A DNA stretch of 64,000 bases from Ignavibacteria bacterium. GTDB lineage: Bacteria; Bacteroidota; Ignavibacteria; Tepidaquicellales; Tepidaquicellaceae. Numbering within the stretch: position 1 is the first letter of the stretch; the number at the start of each line of letters is the position of its first letter. The position numbers were made by a program, and so were the translations under genes. The stretch is taken from assembly GCA_016783945.1 (NCBI GenBank), contig JADHVP010000001.1:1-64000 (forward strand). The letters are read 5' to 3'. Under the pieces are notes generated by a model, which saw only the letters and a program-made list of their open reading frames with translations, was not told the origin of the DNA and ran no database searches. Positions 28,180-37,640 of the stretch are shown piece by piece.

Positions 28180-28220
28180 TAGTAGATTTTTATTTTTTTG
28201 TTTTCCATTTATAGTTTTTA

Positions 28221-29387
28221 ATGAAAATACTCCACATTGAAGATAGGTTTCATCCGGGATTAGGACATCAGATAAATAATTTTGCAAAGTTACATGATCC
28301 TAGAATAGAATTTCATATTCTCAGTTCCAATTCATTCTATCCATGGAAAGGATCAAACCCAAAAGAAATAATCACTATTTCAGATAAGGATTTTGAAAAG
28401 AAATACAATGTTATAATTCACAGGACAAACATACTTTTTGAAATTCATAGCAGAGTCTGGATGAAGAAACTGAAAAAGATAATATTGGATATTAATCCGG
28501 ATGTTATTTATGCACATGGGATAGAAACTTTTTCGACTATTAGAGTAATTTTGAGTAAGCTTTCAAAGAAGTATACAACATTTACAGATACACATACTTT
28601 ATTAGGACAGTCGAAAAACAAATTCGTTGGCAGTTTGTTTTACTTTCTATTTAAAAGAACAGTTGTTCCTGTAATGAACAAAAGAAACATTGGAGTATTC
28701 TTTACAGCAGATGAGAATGGAATGATCCTGAAAGATATCTATAGAATTAGAGAAAATAATATCCACAGTTGTTTGATTGGTACCGATACATCGAAATTCT
28801 ATTTTGATGATATTCAAAGAAAATCATTAAGAGAACAATACAATATCAAGAATACTGATATTGCTATCATATACACCGGAAAACACAATGTTATAAAGCA
28901 GCCCCATCTTGTTCTGGAAGCGGTTAAAAACCTTGAAAGAAAAAACACTATAAAACTTTTTTTGTTTTTTATAGGAAGTAAAGATGAAAAATATTTTAAG
29001 AAACACTTTGGTGAACGATCCAATTACAAATTCGAATTAATTTACATTACTGAAATTGAAAATGATGAACTTTATAAATATTATTCAATGGCAGATATAG
29101 CTATTTTTCCAAAAGAAAATACTTTGAGCACACTCGATGTGCAAGCCTGTAAACTGCCTGTAATATTGGAGGACAATCAGACTAACAGGGATAGAATTAG
29201 AAACAGTGGTTTATTATATAAAAAAAATAATTTGAGTGATCTATCTGATAAAATTTATGAGCTGATTACAAATAATGAATTGAGAAAAAAACTTGGAGAG
29301 AACGGATTAGTCTTAATCGAAGAAGTTTATGATTATAAAAAAATAATTTCTGACATGGAAAATATTCTTACAAAGAATGAACCTTAA
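28221..29387 (+). CDS. Family 4-like glycosyltransferase
   Basis: 388 residues with GT-B architecture. It starts MKILHIEDRFHPGLGHQINN, a typical acceptor-domain opening. It then shows DVIYAHGIETFSTIRVIL, TDIAIIYTGKHNVIKQPHLV at the start of the donor domain, and YSMADIAIFPKENTLSTLDV in the donor-binding region, where the usual second glutamate of E-x7-E is not obvious. It overlaps the FkbM gene by 11 bases. A sugar transferase role is likely; the divergent donor site means an unusual donor is possible. Confidence 0.78.
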   Translation: MKILHIEDRFHPGLGHQINNFAKLHDPRIEFHILSSNSFYPWKGSNPKEIITISDKDFEKKYNVIIHRTNILFEIHSRVWMKKLKKIILDINPDVIYAHGIETFSTIRVILSKLSKKYTTFTDTHTLLGQSKNKFVGSLFYFLFKRTVVPVMNKRNIGVFFTADENGMILKDIYRIRENNIHSCLIGTDTSKFYFDDIQRKSLREQYNIKNTDIAIIYTGKHNVIKQPHLVLEAVKNLERKNTIKLFLFFIGSKDEKYFKKHFGERSNYKFELIYITEIENDELYKYYSMADIAIFPKENTLSTLDVQACKLPVILEDNQTNRDRIRNSGLLYKKNNLSDLSDKIYELITNNELRKKLGENGLVLIEEVYDYKKIISDMENILTKNEP

Positions 29388-30054
29388 ACGATTTTTAAAA
29401 ATACTTATAAGAAAAGATTTGTATACTAAAGTTCAGTATGGATGTTTAACTGAGACACTTGGCAATCCCGGAGCAGCTTTCACAATATGCACGGATAAAA
29501 TAGATGAGAACTCGGTTGTTTATTCTTTTGGTATAGGTACAGATATTTCATTCGATGTTTCATTAATTGACAAATACAAATTAAACGTTTGTGCTTTTGA
29601 TCCAACACCTCGTTCGTTAAAGTGGTTGGAGCAACAAGAGCTGCCTGAAAAATTTAAATACTATGATTATGGTTTGGCATCGTTCGATGGTACTGCAAGT
29701 TTTTTCTCACCAGGCAATCCCGATTATGTTTCGTTCAGTATGGAAAAGAATACTTCTGTGTCTTCAGATTCAGTCGAGGCAGAAGTTTTTAAACTTAATA
29801 CAATTATGGAAAGACTTGGTCACAATAAAATTGATATTTTAAAAATGGATATTGAGGGAGCAGAGTACGATGTTATAAGTGACATTACAAAGTCAAATAT
29901 AGAAATTGGACAATTATTGGTTGAATTCCACCATCGTTTAATATCGAATGGTATAAAAAAAACAAAACAATCTATACAAGATTTGAATGATGCAGATTAT
30001 AAAATATTCCATGTTTCAGATACGGGAGAGGAATTATCATTTATGAAAGTATAA
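29377..30054 (+). CDS. FkbM-family methyltransferase
   Basis: 225 residues. VVYSFGIGTDISFDVSLIDK is motif I of this family, VCAFDPTPRSLKW the motif with the ribose-binding acid, and IDILKMDIEGAEYDVI the hallmark FkbM motif that contains the catalytic aspartate region. FkbM enzymes O-methylate sugars and polyketides. The start lies within the end of the preceding glycosyltransferase gene, so the methyl group may go onto the sugar that enzyme adds. Confidence 0.87.
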   Translation: MNLKRFLKILIRKDLYTKVQYGCLTETLGNPGAAFTICTDKIDENSVVYSFGIGTDISFDVSLIDKYKLNVCAFDPTPRSLKWLEQQELPEKFKYYDYGLASFDGTASFFSPGNPDYVSFSMEKNTSVSSDSVEAEVFKLNTIMERLGHNKIDILKMDIEGAEYDVISDITKSNIEIGQLLVEFHHRLISNGIKKTKQSIQDLNDADYKIFHVSDTGEELSFMKV

Positions 30055-30098
30055 ATTGTAATTAACAATCTTTAATTTTTTACTTTATTAACTTCTTT

Positions 30099-31217
30099 AT
30101 GAAAACAAAAAAAATATTAGTCATAGGTGGTTTACCCCCTCCTTTACATGGAGCTTCAGTATATTTTAAGAACATTGTTGATAATGAAAAGCTAAAAGAA
30201 GATTTCAAAGTTTTAAGTTTGAATATCTCAGTGAATGAAGATATTTCGACAATGACCAAATTTTCTATCAAGAAGGTTCTCTTGTCAATGGTATACTATA
30301 TTAAGCTTGTTTTCATACTTGTTTTTAACCGCATAGGGATTGTTTACATACAGGTTTCGTACCCGGTTTTTGCATTCTTGAAAGATTCAATTTTTATATT
30401 GATATTAAAACTGTTTCGCAAGAAAGTTGTCGGTGCTGTATTAGGGACTGGTTATAAAGAAATCATCGAAAGCAAAGGAAGATTACTATTGAAATATTAT
30501 GGATTCGTATTCAGAAAATTTAATGCATTTACTACACCAAGTATCTACATGCTTACAAACGATGGCTTCACAATGGAAATGCTAAAAAAATCAAAAGAGC
30601 TTCCGTTCGCAATTAATCCGATTAATCCATCAATGCAAAGTATAAAAGAAGTTAGTTTTCCATTTCAGATTCTTTTCATGGGAAATCTCCATCCCGGTAA
30701 AGGTGTCTTCGAATGTTTAGAAAGCATATCTACTGTTGTGAAAAAGTATAAGAGAGAAAAATTTATTTTTGCGGGTGAATGGTCTTCAAGTGAAGATGAA
30801 AATCGAGCAAATAAAATTATCAAAGAGAACGATATTTCATCTTATTGTGAAATCATTGGTACGATTTCAGGAGAGGAAAAGAAAAAATATTTTGAAGAAA
30901 GCCAAATATTCTTATTGCCAACTTATTATCACTCCGAGGGTTTACCGCTCGCGTTATTGGATGCAATGTCATTTGGGTTGTATATTATCACAACGAAGCA
31001 TGCAGCTATACCTTCAGTAATAATTGATTCTTTCAATGGTGTTTGCTGCAAACAAAGAGATTCGAAAGATCTTGCAGATAAAATTATTAATGCAATAAAA
31101 GAAAAAGTTGAAACAGATAGAATAAGACAACAGGCTATCAAGTGTTTTTATTCAAACTACACCTATCCAATATTCATTAACAGGTTTAAAGAATTTTTAA
31201 ATGAATTTATAAATTAA
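30099..31217 (+). CDS. Family 4 glycosyltransferase
   Basis: 372 residues. It opens with ILVIGGLPPPLHGASVYFKN, the glycine- and proline-rich start of many GT4 enzymes. The donor domain shows FMGNLHPGKGVFECLESI, FIFAGEWSSSEDENRA, CEIIGTISGEEKKKYFEES and FLLPTYYHSEGLPLALLDAM. In the last the acidic E-x7-E motif is partly replaced (E followed by D at the second site). A hydrophobic stretch near residues 60-115 suggests membrane association. It is followed 50 bases later by asnB. Confidence 0.85.
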   Translation: MKTKKILVIGGLPPPLHGASVYFKNIVDNEKLKEDFKVLSLNISVNEDISTMTKFSIKKVLLSMVYYIKLVFILVFNRIGIVYIQVSYPVFAFLKDSIFILILKLFRKKVVGAVLGTGYKEIIESKGRLLLKYYGFVFRKFNAFTTPSIYMLTNDGFTMEMLKKSKELPFAINPINPSMQSIKEVSFPFQILFMGNLHPGKGVFECLESISTVVKKYKREKFIFAGEWSSSEDENRANKIIKENDISSYCEIIGTISGEEKKKYFEESQIFLLPTYYHSEGLPLALLDAMSFGLYIITTKHAAIPSVIIDSFNGVCCKQRDSKDLADKIINAIKEKVETDRIRQQAIKCFYSNYTYPIFINRFKEFLNEFIN

Positions 31218-31267
31218 ACAACTCAAGAATTTAATTATTCTCTCTATCATTTATTACGACTAACTTT

Positions 31268-33163
31268 ATGTGTGGAATAACCGGTTTGATAAATACAGGA
31301 AATGAAAATATTCTCAAGGAAATGACGAAGCTTATTTCTTATAGAGGTCCTGATGATGAGGGTGTGTTCTGGTCTGAGAAGTTTTGTTCTGGATTAGGGC
31401 ATAGAAGATTATCAATTATCGATCTTTCCAGTAGAGGGCACCAACCAATGTCGAATGAAAAAGGAAACATTCATATAACATATAACGGGGAGATTTATAA
31501 TTATTTGGATATTAAATCGTCGCTTGAAAATCTTGGATACAACTTCAATTCTAATTCCGATACAGAAGTTATTCTTAAATCATATGAGGAATGGGGAGAA
31601 GAATGCCTGTTGAAATTTAATGGAATGTTTGCATTTGCAATTTATAATTCTGATACAAATTTTCTATTTGCAGCGAGGGACAGAATTGGAGTAAAACCCT
31701 TTTACTATTATCAAAAGAATGGTTCATTTATTTTTTCTTCTGAAATTAAAGCTATTTTGAAATCCAATCTTGTTGAGGCTTCTCCCGATTATTTTTCTTT
31801 ACTAACTCCAACAAGATTTCAAATTTCTCCGTATACAGGCTTCCAGGATATTTTTAAACTTCCAACGGGCTATTCACTTAGATTTTTTGAAGGTAAGTTG
31901 GAACTAAAAAAATATTGGGACATAAATCCAATTGAAAAAGAAATCGGAGAAGATACTGCTATTAAACAATTGGATGATTTATTGAATGATTCGGTAAAAA
32001 GGCAGATGATATCCGATGTTCCGGTTGGAATTTTCTTAAGTGGTGGACTTGATTCCTCCATCATAGCTGCATTAATGAGAAAGAACACGCAAAAAGATAT
32101 TCATTCTTTTACAATAAAGTTTTCAGAAAAAGATCAAAAATATGAAAAGATGGCAAAGGATGAATTGTATGCCAGGAGAGTCGCTGAACAGTTTGATTTT
32201 AATTATAACGAAATTGAAGTTAGTCCTGATATAGAAAACTTGTTACCTAAAATAATCTGGCATCTCGATGAACCCCTTGCAGACCCTGCTGCGATTAACA
32301 CTTATTTAATTTCAAAAGCAGCAAGAGATATTGATATTGTTGTTCTTTTAAACGGAATGGGTGGAGACGAAATATTCGGAGGATATCGAAAACATCTTGC
32401 ATGTTTAAAAGCAAACGTCTACAATAAATATGTACCGGGTATTTTTAGAAATGTTATAAAGTCAACATTTGATCATATACCGGTTGCATCATCATCACAG
32501 GGATTCAAATATGCAAGATGGTTAAAGAGATTTTTAACAATAGCGTCACTTCCAGGGGTGGAAAGATTTCTTTCATCAGATCTGTCTTTAACTGGTGAAC
32601 AATTTGAAAATATGTTTGCCGGTGAGTTAACCTATGGTGATACACATTTCTTTAAATCTCAGATCATTAATTTTAAGTCGGTTGATTTATCGTATCTCAC
32701 AAAGATGTGTTTGAATGATACAAAAGTGATGCTATCTGAACATAATCTCAATTATTCGGACAAAGCATCAATGGCGGCAAGCATTGAAAGCAGACCCCCA
32801 TTAACTGATCACTTACTTGTTGAATTTATGTTTAACTTAACTCCCGATTACAGAATTAAAAAAAACACTCAAAAGTATCTTTTGAAAAAAGTTTCTGAGA
32901 AATATTTGCCGGATGAAATAGTAAACAGACCCAAAGCTCCTTTTGGTTCTCCGCTCCGCTCTTGGATAAGAGGACCTCTTGCTGTAATGGTTGATGATTA
33001 TCTTTCTGCGGAATCATTAGAGAAAAGAAATCTATATAATCCAAAATTTGTTGAAAGATTAATAAAATACGATAGGAACGGAAAGAAAGATAATGCGCAT
33101 ATTATTTGGACGTTACTGACAAATGAGATTTGGTTTAGAACTTTCTTTGATAAAAATTTATGA
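31268..33163 (+). CDS. asnB: Asparagine synthase-like glutamine amidotransferase (AsnB/WbpS-like)
   Basis: 631 residues. Cys2 (MCGITG) is the nucleophile of the N-terminal glutaminase domain (residues 2 to about 185), which releases ammonia. The C-terminal synthetase domain has the ATP pyrophosphatase loop SGGLDSS near residues 257-263 and GMGGDEIFGGY near 364. In free-living cells AsnB makes asparagine. Within O-antigen loci, homologues such as WbpS are thought to amidate uronic acid carboxyls. The diacetamido-uronate genes of this locus supply a suitable target. Both roles remain possible. Confidence 0.85.
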   Translation: MCGITGLINTGNENILKEMTKLISYRGPDDEGVFWSEKFCSGLGHRRLSIIDLSSRGHQPMSNEKGNIHITYNGEIYNYLDIKSSLENLGYNFNSNSDTEVILKSYEEWGEECLLKFNGMFAFAIYNSDTNFLFAARDRIGVKPFYYYQKNGSFIFSSEIKAILKSNLVEASPDYFSLLTPTRFQISPYTGFQDIFKLPTGYSLRFFEGKLELKKYWDINPIEKEIGEDTAIKQLDDLLNDSVKRQMISDVPVGIFLSGGLDSSIIAALMRKNTQKDIHSFTIKFSEKDQKYEKMAKDELYARRVAEQFDFNYNEIEVSPDIENLLPKIIWHLDEPLADPAAINTYLISKAARDIDIVVLLNGMGGDEIFGGYRKHLACLKANVYNKYVPGIFRNVIKSTFDHIPVASSSQGFKYARWLKRFLTIASLPGVERFLSSDLSLTGEQFENMFAGELTYGDTHFFKSQIINFKSVDLSYLTKMCLNDTKVMLSEHNLNYSDKASMAASIESRPPLTDHLLVEFMFNLTPDYRIKKNTQKYLLKKVSEKYLPDEIVNRPKAPFGSPLRSWIRGPLAVMVDDYLSAESLEKRNLYNPKFVERLIKYDRNGKKDNAHIIWTLLTNEIWFRTFFDKNL

Positions 33164-34237
33164 TTGCGAGAATTAAAAAAATATTTAAGAGCGCCACGAA
33201 AAATACTTTTAGAAGGATATTGATGATCATAATTATTGTGTTTCCCGTATACAATCTTATACTATTAAATTTTCAGCATGAGTTCAGAATTAGTGTTAAT
33301 AGGGTAATCGAAAATGACAACAGAGAATTTTTCAAAAAAAAACCTGAATTAACTGGAGAAACTATTAGATGGGAAGATAGAAGTATGATCAAAGGTTTTG
33401 TATATCCCTTACCGGATTCTATTGTGCAAGATGAGAGATCCTTACAAAAGGTTATGGATATTATGACTGTAATTAGGAAAACTCTATTCCGAAAGACAAC
33501 TTGTTAATAAAAACATTCTCGAATCTCCTGAAAGCATCAGGGAGTTGTTTTTTCAAAAAAATTATCGGGGTAGTTGTTACAACGATGCAATTTTATTATC
33601 AACGTTAATGCAGAAGGAGTCTTACTTTGTGAGAATAATTGGTTTAAATGGAAATGATGGACTCGGAGGGACGGGACATAACATAGTTGAGGTTTGGATT
33701 GATTAACTTAACAAGTGGATAGCATTAGATCCTCAGAACAATGTATGTTTTAAGAATAAAGAGGATGTTTTTATATCTGTTCTTGAACTGAGGGAAGCTG
33801 TTGTTAAAAGTAATAACGCTGATGAATTTTTTAATAGAGTTGAAGTTGTTCATTTTTTAGACAATCCTAATCTTGCAAAATATGTTTTTAAATTGTATAA
33901 ACCTCTAATAGAAGATTTAGTTTTTTATTCCAATAATGATTTTTATACTGAATCACAAAACTCTTTTGTAAGAAAAATATCCGACATTGTTGAATCGCAG
34001 TTTGAAACTTTTGGTGTATTATCAATCTGGTCAGGGAGATGGATGAGATCGGTTTTAGGGACACAAATAAAGTTATACAGGTTCATGGATGAATATAACA
34101 GTGAAAGTTATCATCCCGAAGTTCGGTTTTATGTCTACTTAATATTTTTCTGGTTATGGATTATTAGTGTTTTTTTAATGATTATTATTTTTATTAACTT
34201 TATAATTGTAAAAGTATTCAAAAAGAAAATTGAATAA
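33160..34237 (+). pseudogene. Membrane-anchored transglutaminase-like protein, disrupted
   Basis: The first frame (33160-33507, overlapping asnB by four bases) encodes an N-terminal membrane helix. One extra base in the AAAA run at 33478-33481 moves the frame. The continuation carries RGSCYNDAILL (catalytic Cys), GGTGHNIVEVWID (catalytic His) and KWIALDP (catalytic Asp), the triad of a transglutaminase/protease-like fold. A TAA at 33704-33706 interrupts this frame between His and Asp, probably from GAA. A C-terminal membrane helix ends at 34237. Restored, the protein would be about 358 residues. With two lesions it is probably non-functional. Confidence 0.75.
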
Positions 34238-34289
34238 TAATACTGTACGAATAATCTTAAGATAGAATTCAATACTAAATGACGAAATA

Positions 34290-36443
34290 ATGTATCAAAT
34301 AATACAATATCAAAAAACTGGCGAGCTTTTTATAGAAGAGCTTCCTGAACCAATATTAAAGGACGGTGGAATCTTAGTTCAAAATGTATATTCATTAATT
34401 AGTGCAGGAACGGAGAGAGCATCTGTGGAAACTGCTCAAGCATCTATGTTGGGGAAAGCAAAAAAGCGACCTGACCTTGTAAAGCAGGTTAAAGAGAGTG
34501 TTAAAAAAGAAGGCTTATTAGCAACTTACAAAAAAGTTAAAAACAGACTCGATAATTATAAAGAATTGGGGTATAGTTCATCCGGTATTGTTATAGAATC
34601 ATCAGTTAAAGATTTTAAACAAGGTGATAGAGTTGCTTGTGCGGGTGGAGGTTATGCTAACCATGCAGAAGTTATATTTGTACCTAAAAACCTCGCAATC
34701 AATATTCCCGATTCTGTATCGTTCCAGGAAGGAGCTTTTACAACAGTTGGAGCAATTGCACTACAGGGAGTAAGGCAGGCTGATGTAAAGATTGGTGAAA
34801 ATATTGTTGTAATAGGATTAGGGTTGATCGGACTTATTACAGTTCAGCTATTGAAAGCAAGTGGAGTCGGTATAATTGGTATAGATGTTTCTAAAGATAA
34901 TTTTCAATTAGCCAGTAAATTTGGATGTGATGTGTGTTTGTTAAGTGAAAATGTATCAGATGATAAAATTAACAGCTATACTAATGGCATTGGAGCGGAT
35001 GCAGTTATTATTACCGCATCTACAAAAAGTAATGAGCCCGTTGAGACAGCTATTTCTATTGCAAGAAGAAAAGCAAAAGTCGTAATAGTTGGTTCAGTTG
35101 GTATGGATATTCCGCGGTCACCATTTTATGAAAAGGAGCTTGATATAAAAATATCTTGCTCTTACGGTCCGGGGAGATATGATAATGATTATGAAAAAAA
35201 AGGTCTGGATTATCCGTATGATTATGTACGCTGGACAGAGAACAGGAATATGTCTGCCGTAGTAAGCCTTGTGTCACAAAAAAGACTGGATGTAAATTCT
35301 TTAATCACACATAAGTTTCCAATTCAGGAGGGTTTAAAAGCATATGACATTGTAACGGGAAAAGTTAAAGAAAAGCATCTCGGTATTTTATTACATTACT
35401 CATCTAAGGGAATTGCTGTTGAACAATTAGATAAGAAGATAGAGGTTGAGAAACCTGACACTGAGCAGGAATCTAAAATTGGTATTGGTTTTATTGGAGC
35501 AGGAAATTTTGCACAGTCTTATTTAATACCTAATTTGTTAACAAACGAAATTAGTTTAAAAGCTGTTGCAACTACTAATCCTGTTAATGCAAAAGCTACA
35601 GCGAAGAAATTTAAATTTGAGTATTGTACAACCGATACATCTGAATTATTGAATGATAATAACATCAATACAGTTTTTATTGCGACTCATCACGATTCTC
35701 ATGCTAAGTATGTTGTAAGTGCATTAGAAAAGGACAAACATGTTTTCGTAGAAAAGCCTCTCGCAATCACAGAAAAACAACTTAGAGAAATCAAAAAGGT
35801 TATTGAAAACACCGACACTAAAACTAATTTAATGGTTGGTTTCAATCGAAGGTTCTCAAAACCTTTCGTAGATATTAAGAAGTTTTTCCAGGATAGAAAT
35901 GAGCCTTTCGTAATAAATTACAGAGTCAATGCAGGATTTATTCCTAAAAGCAGCTGGATTCAGGATAAGGACCAGGGCGGTAGAATCATTGGTGAAGGAT
36001 GTCATTTTATAGATGTTATGAGTTTTTTAATAGAAGCTAAACCAGTAAGCGTTTTTGCAGAATCAATAGAATCAGATAACCAGCAGGTTGAGAATTTCGA
36101 TAATGTGAACATAATCGTTAAGTACTCAGATGGATCTATTGGAAACTTATTGTATTTAGCAAATGGTGATAGTTCCTTATCAAAAGAATATTGTGAGGTT
36201 TATTGTGGAGGGGATACAACTATCATGGATAATTTTAAAAGTGTTTCATTTTTTAGAAATGGAAAGAAAAATCGAAAATCTTATGATGGCTCTAAAGGTC
36301 ACAGGGAAGAGGTCAAGTATTTCCTGGAACGGATTAAAGGTGTTGTCCCGAATAAATTAAATTTTGAATCAATCTATCTTACGACACTTGTTACATTAAG
36401 AATAATGGAATCATTGAGGAAAAATTCACCAGTTAAAATTTGA
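34290..36443 (+). CDS. Bi-domain oxidoreductase: zinc-type alcohol dehydrogenase fused to Gfo/Idh/MocA
   Basis: 717 residues. Residues 1 to about 370 form a medium-chain dehydrogenase with LGYSSSGIV and the Rossmann loop VVIGLGLIGLITVQLL. From about residue 395 a second Rossmann fold begins (IGIGFIGAGNFAQSYLIP), with EKPLAI near residue 487 and the C-terminal Gfo/Idh/MocA sheet (GGRIIGEGCHFIDVMSFL). This fusion is recurrent in glycan loci and is usually called bi-domain-containing oxidoreductase. It presumably performs linked oxidation and reduction on a sugar, but no reaction is proven. Its stop overlaps the next start by four bases. Confidence 0.87.
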   Translation: MYQIIQYQKTGELFIEELPEPILKDGGILVQNVYSLISAGTERASVETAQASMLGKAKKRPDLVKQVKESVKKEGLLATYKKVKNRLDNYKELGYSSSGIVIESSVKDFKQGDRVACAGGGYANHAEVIFVPKNLAINIPDSVSFQEGAFTTVGAIALQGVRQADVKIGENIVVIGLGLIGLITVQLLKASGVGIIGIDVSKDNFQLASKFGCDVCLLSENVSDDKINSYTNGIGADAVIITASTKSNEPVETAISIARRKAKVVIVGSVGMDIPRSPFYEKELDIKISCSYGPGRYDNDYEKKGLDYPYDYVRWTENRNMSAVVSLVSQKRLDVNSLITHKFPIQEGLKAYDIVTGKVKEKHLGILLHYSSKGIAVEQLDKKIEVEKPDTEQESKIGIGFIGAGNFAQSYLIPNLLTNEISLKAVATTNPVNAKATAKKFKFEYCTTDTSELLNDNNINTVFIATHHDSHAKYVVSALEKDKHVFVEKPLAITEKQLREIKKVIENTDTKTNLMVGFNRRFSKPFVDIKKFFQDRNEPFVINYRVNAGFIPKSSWIQDKDQGGRIIGEGCHFIDVMSFLIEAKPVSVFAESIESDNQQVENFDNVNIIVKYSDGSIGNLLYLANGDSSLSKEYCEVYCGGDTTIMDNFKSVSFFRNGKKNRKSYDGSKGHREEVKYFLERIKGVVPNKLNFESIYLTTLVTLRIMESLRKNSPVKI

Positions 36444-37618
36444 GCAAGAGTTTTGATATAAAGTTAATTAGGGACTCTCTTTCAAAACTTGAGGAATATA
36501 TTGTTAAGGAAAGATACAAAGGTTATGATCCATTTGATGTTTTAACGTCTCCTCTTTTTAATTTTAGTTTACTAAAGAACTCAAAAATAATTAGATTAAC
36601 AGCCCAGCAGATTTTTAAAAGACTACCCCTTAATTTGAGGTTACTGTTAGCTGTTAAAAAGGGATTGAATCCTGTTACTTTAGGTTTATGTTTACAGGCT
36701 TATTGTAATTTGATTAAAGTAAATAGGGATAATAAAGATTTATATAAAACGGAGTTAGATTTTTGTATAAGCAGCTTGGTGGAGTTAAGCTCTCCGGGAT
36801 ACAGCGGCAGGTGTTGGGGTTATGATTTCGATTGGGAATCGAGGTACACAACGTTTCCTGCTTTTACGCCAACAGTAGTTGCAACAGGTTTTATAACGAA
36901 TTCACTTTTTACTTATTACAGGCTCAGCGCAAATGAAACCGCTCTTGATCTTTGCAAGAGTTCTGTAAATTTCGTTATGAATGATTTGAATAAATGCTAT
37001 GAAGAAGATAAATTTTGTTATTCTTATTCACCGTTAGATAAACAAAAGGTACTGAATGCCACAATGAAAGGTGCAAGATTGCTAATGCAGGTTTATTCTG
37101 TTACTAAGGATATTAAGCTCAGAGAGGAAGCGGAGAAAACGGTTATGTTCGTAATAAATCATCAGAAGGAAAACGGTTCGTGGCTTTATTCGGTCGATGA
37201 TGCACGCGATTGGAGCGATAATTTTCATACTGGTTATGTTTTAGATTGTCTCGATGAATACATAAGAATTTCCGGGGATAATAAATTTGTTCAAAATCTT
37301 AAAAGGGGCATTAATTATTATGTGAACAACTTCTTCACAGAAGATAGTATTCCAAAATATTTTAATGATTCAACATATCCAATTGATACGACTGCTGCTG
37401 CTCAGTCAATCTTAACGTTGACGAGATTTTCCTACATAGAAAAAGCAATAAAGGTTTCCGTTTGGATGATACAAAACATGCAGAGTAAAGAGGGTTATTT
37501 TTATTTTCAAAAGCACAGGTTTTATAAAAATAAAATAAGCTACATGAGATGGTCGAATGCATGGATGTACTTAGCTTTAACGGATTTGATTTTTAACGCT
37601 ACAATAAAAGAGTTTTAA
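36440..37618 (+). CDS. Alpha/alpha-toroid glycan-locus protein of unknown function
   Basis: 392 residues, starting with TTG inside the stop of the upstream fusion gene (TTGA overlap). Repeated paired helices and motifs such as GYSGRCWGYDFDWESR, HQKENGSWLYS, NFHTGYVLDCLDEY and YMRWSNAWMYLAL fit an (alpha/alpha)6 toroid. That fold is shared by terpene cyclases, glycoside hydrolases and N-acylglucosamine 2-epimerases. Relatives in other genomes are often misnamed delta-aminolevulinic acid dehydratase. It sits between the bi-domain oxidoreductase and a DUF354 protein, a recurrent trio. No signal peptide, so it is probably cytoplasmic. The reaction is unknown. Confidence 0.7.
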   Translation: MSKSFDIKLIRDSLSKLEEYIVKERYKGYDPFDVLTSPLFNFSLLKNSKIIRLTAQQIFKRLPLNLRLLLAVKKGLNPVTLGLCLQAYCNLIKVNRDNKDLYKTELDFCISSLVELSSPGYSGRCWGYDFDWESRYTTFPAFTPTVVATGFITNSLFTYYRLSANETALDLCKSSVNFVMNDLNKCYEEDKFCYSYSPLDKQKVLNATMKGARLLMQVYSVTKDIKLREEAEKTVMFVINHQKENGSWLYSVDDARDWSDNFHTGYVLDCLDEYIRISGDNKFVQNLKRGINYYVNNFFTEDSIPKYFNDSTYPIDTTAAAQSILTLTRFSYIEKAIKVSVWMIQNMQSKEGYFYFQKHRFYKNKISYMRWSNAWMYLALTDLIFNATIKEF

Positions 37619-37640
37619 TACTTAAATACTTTTTGCTCAA

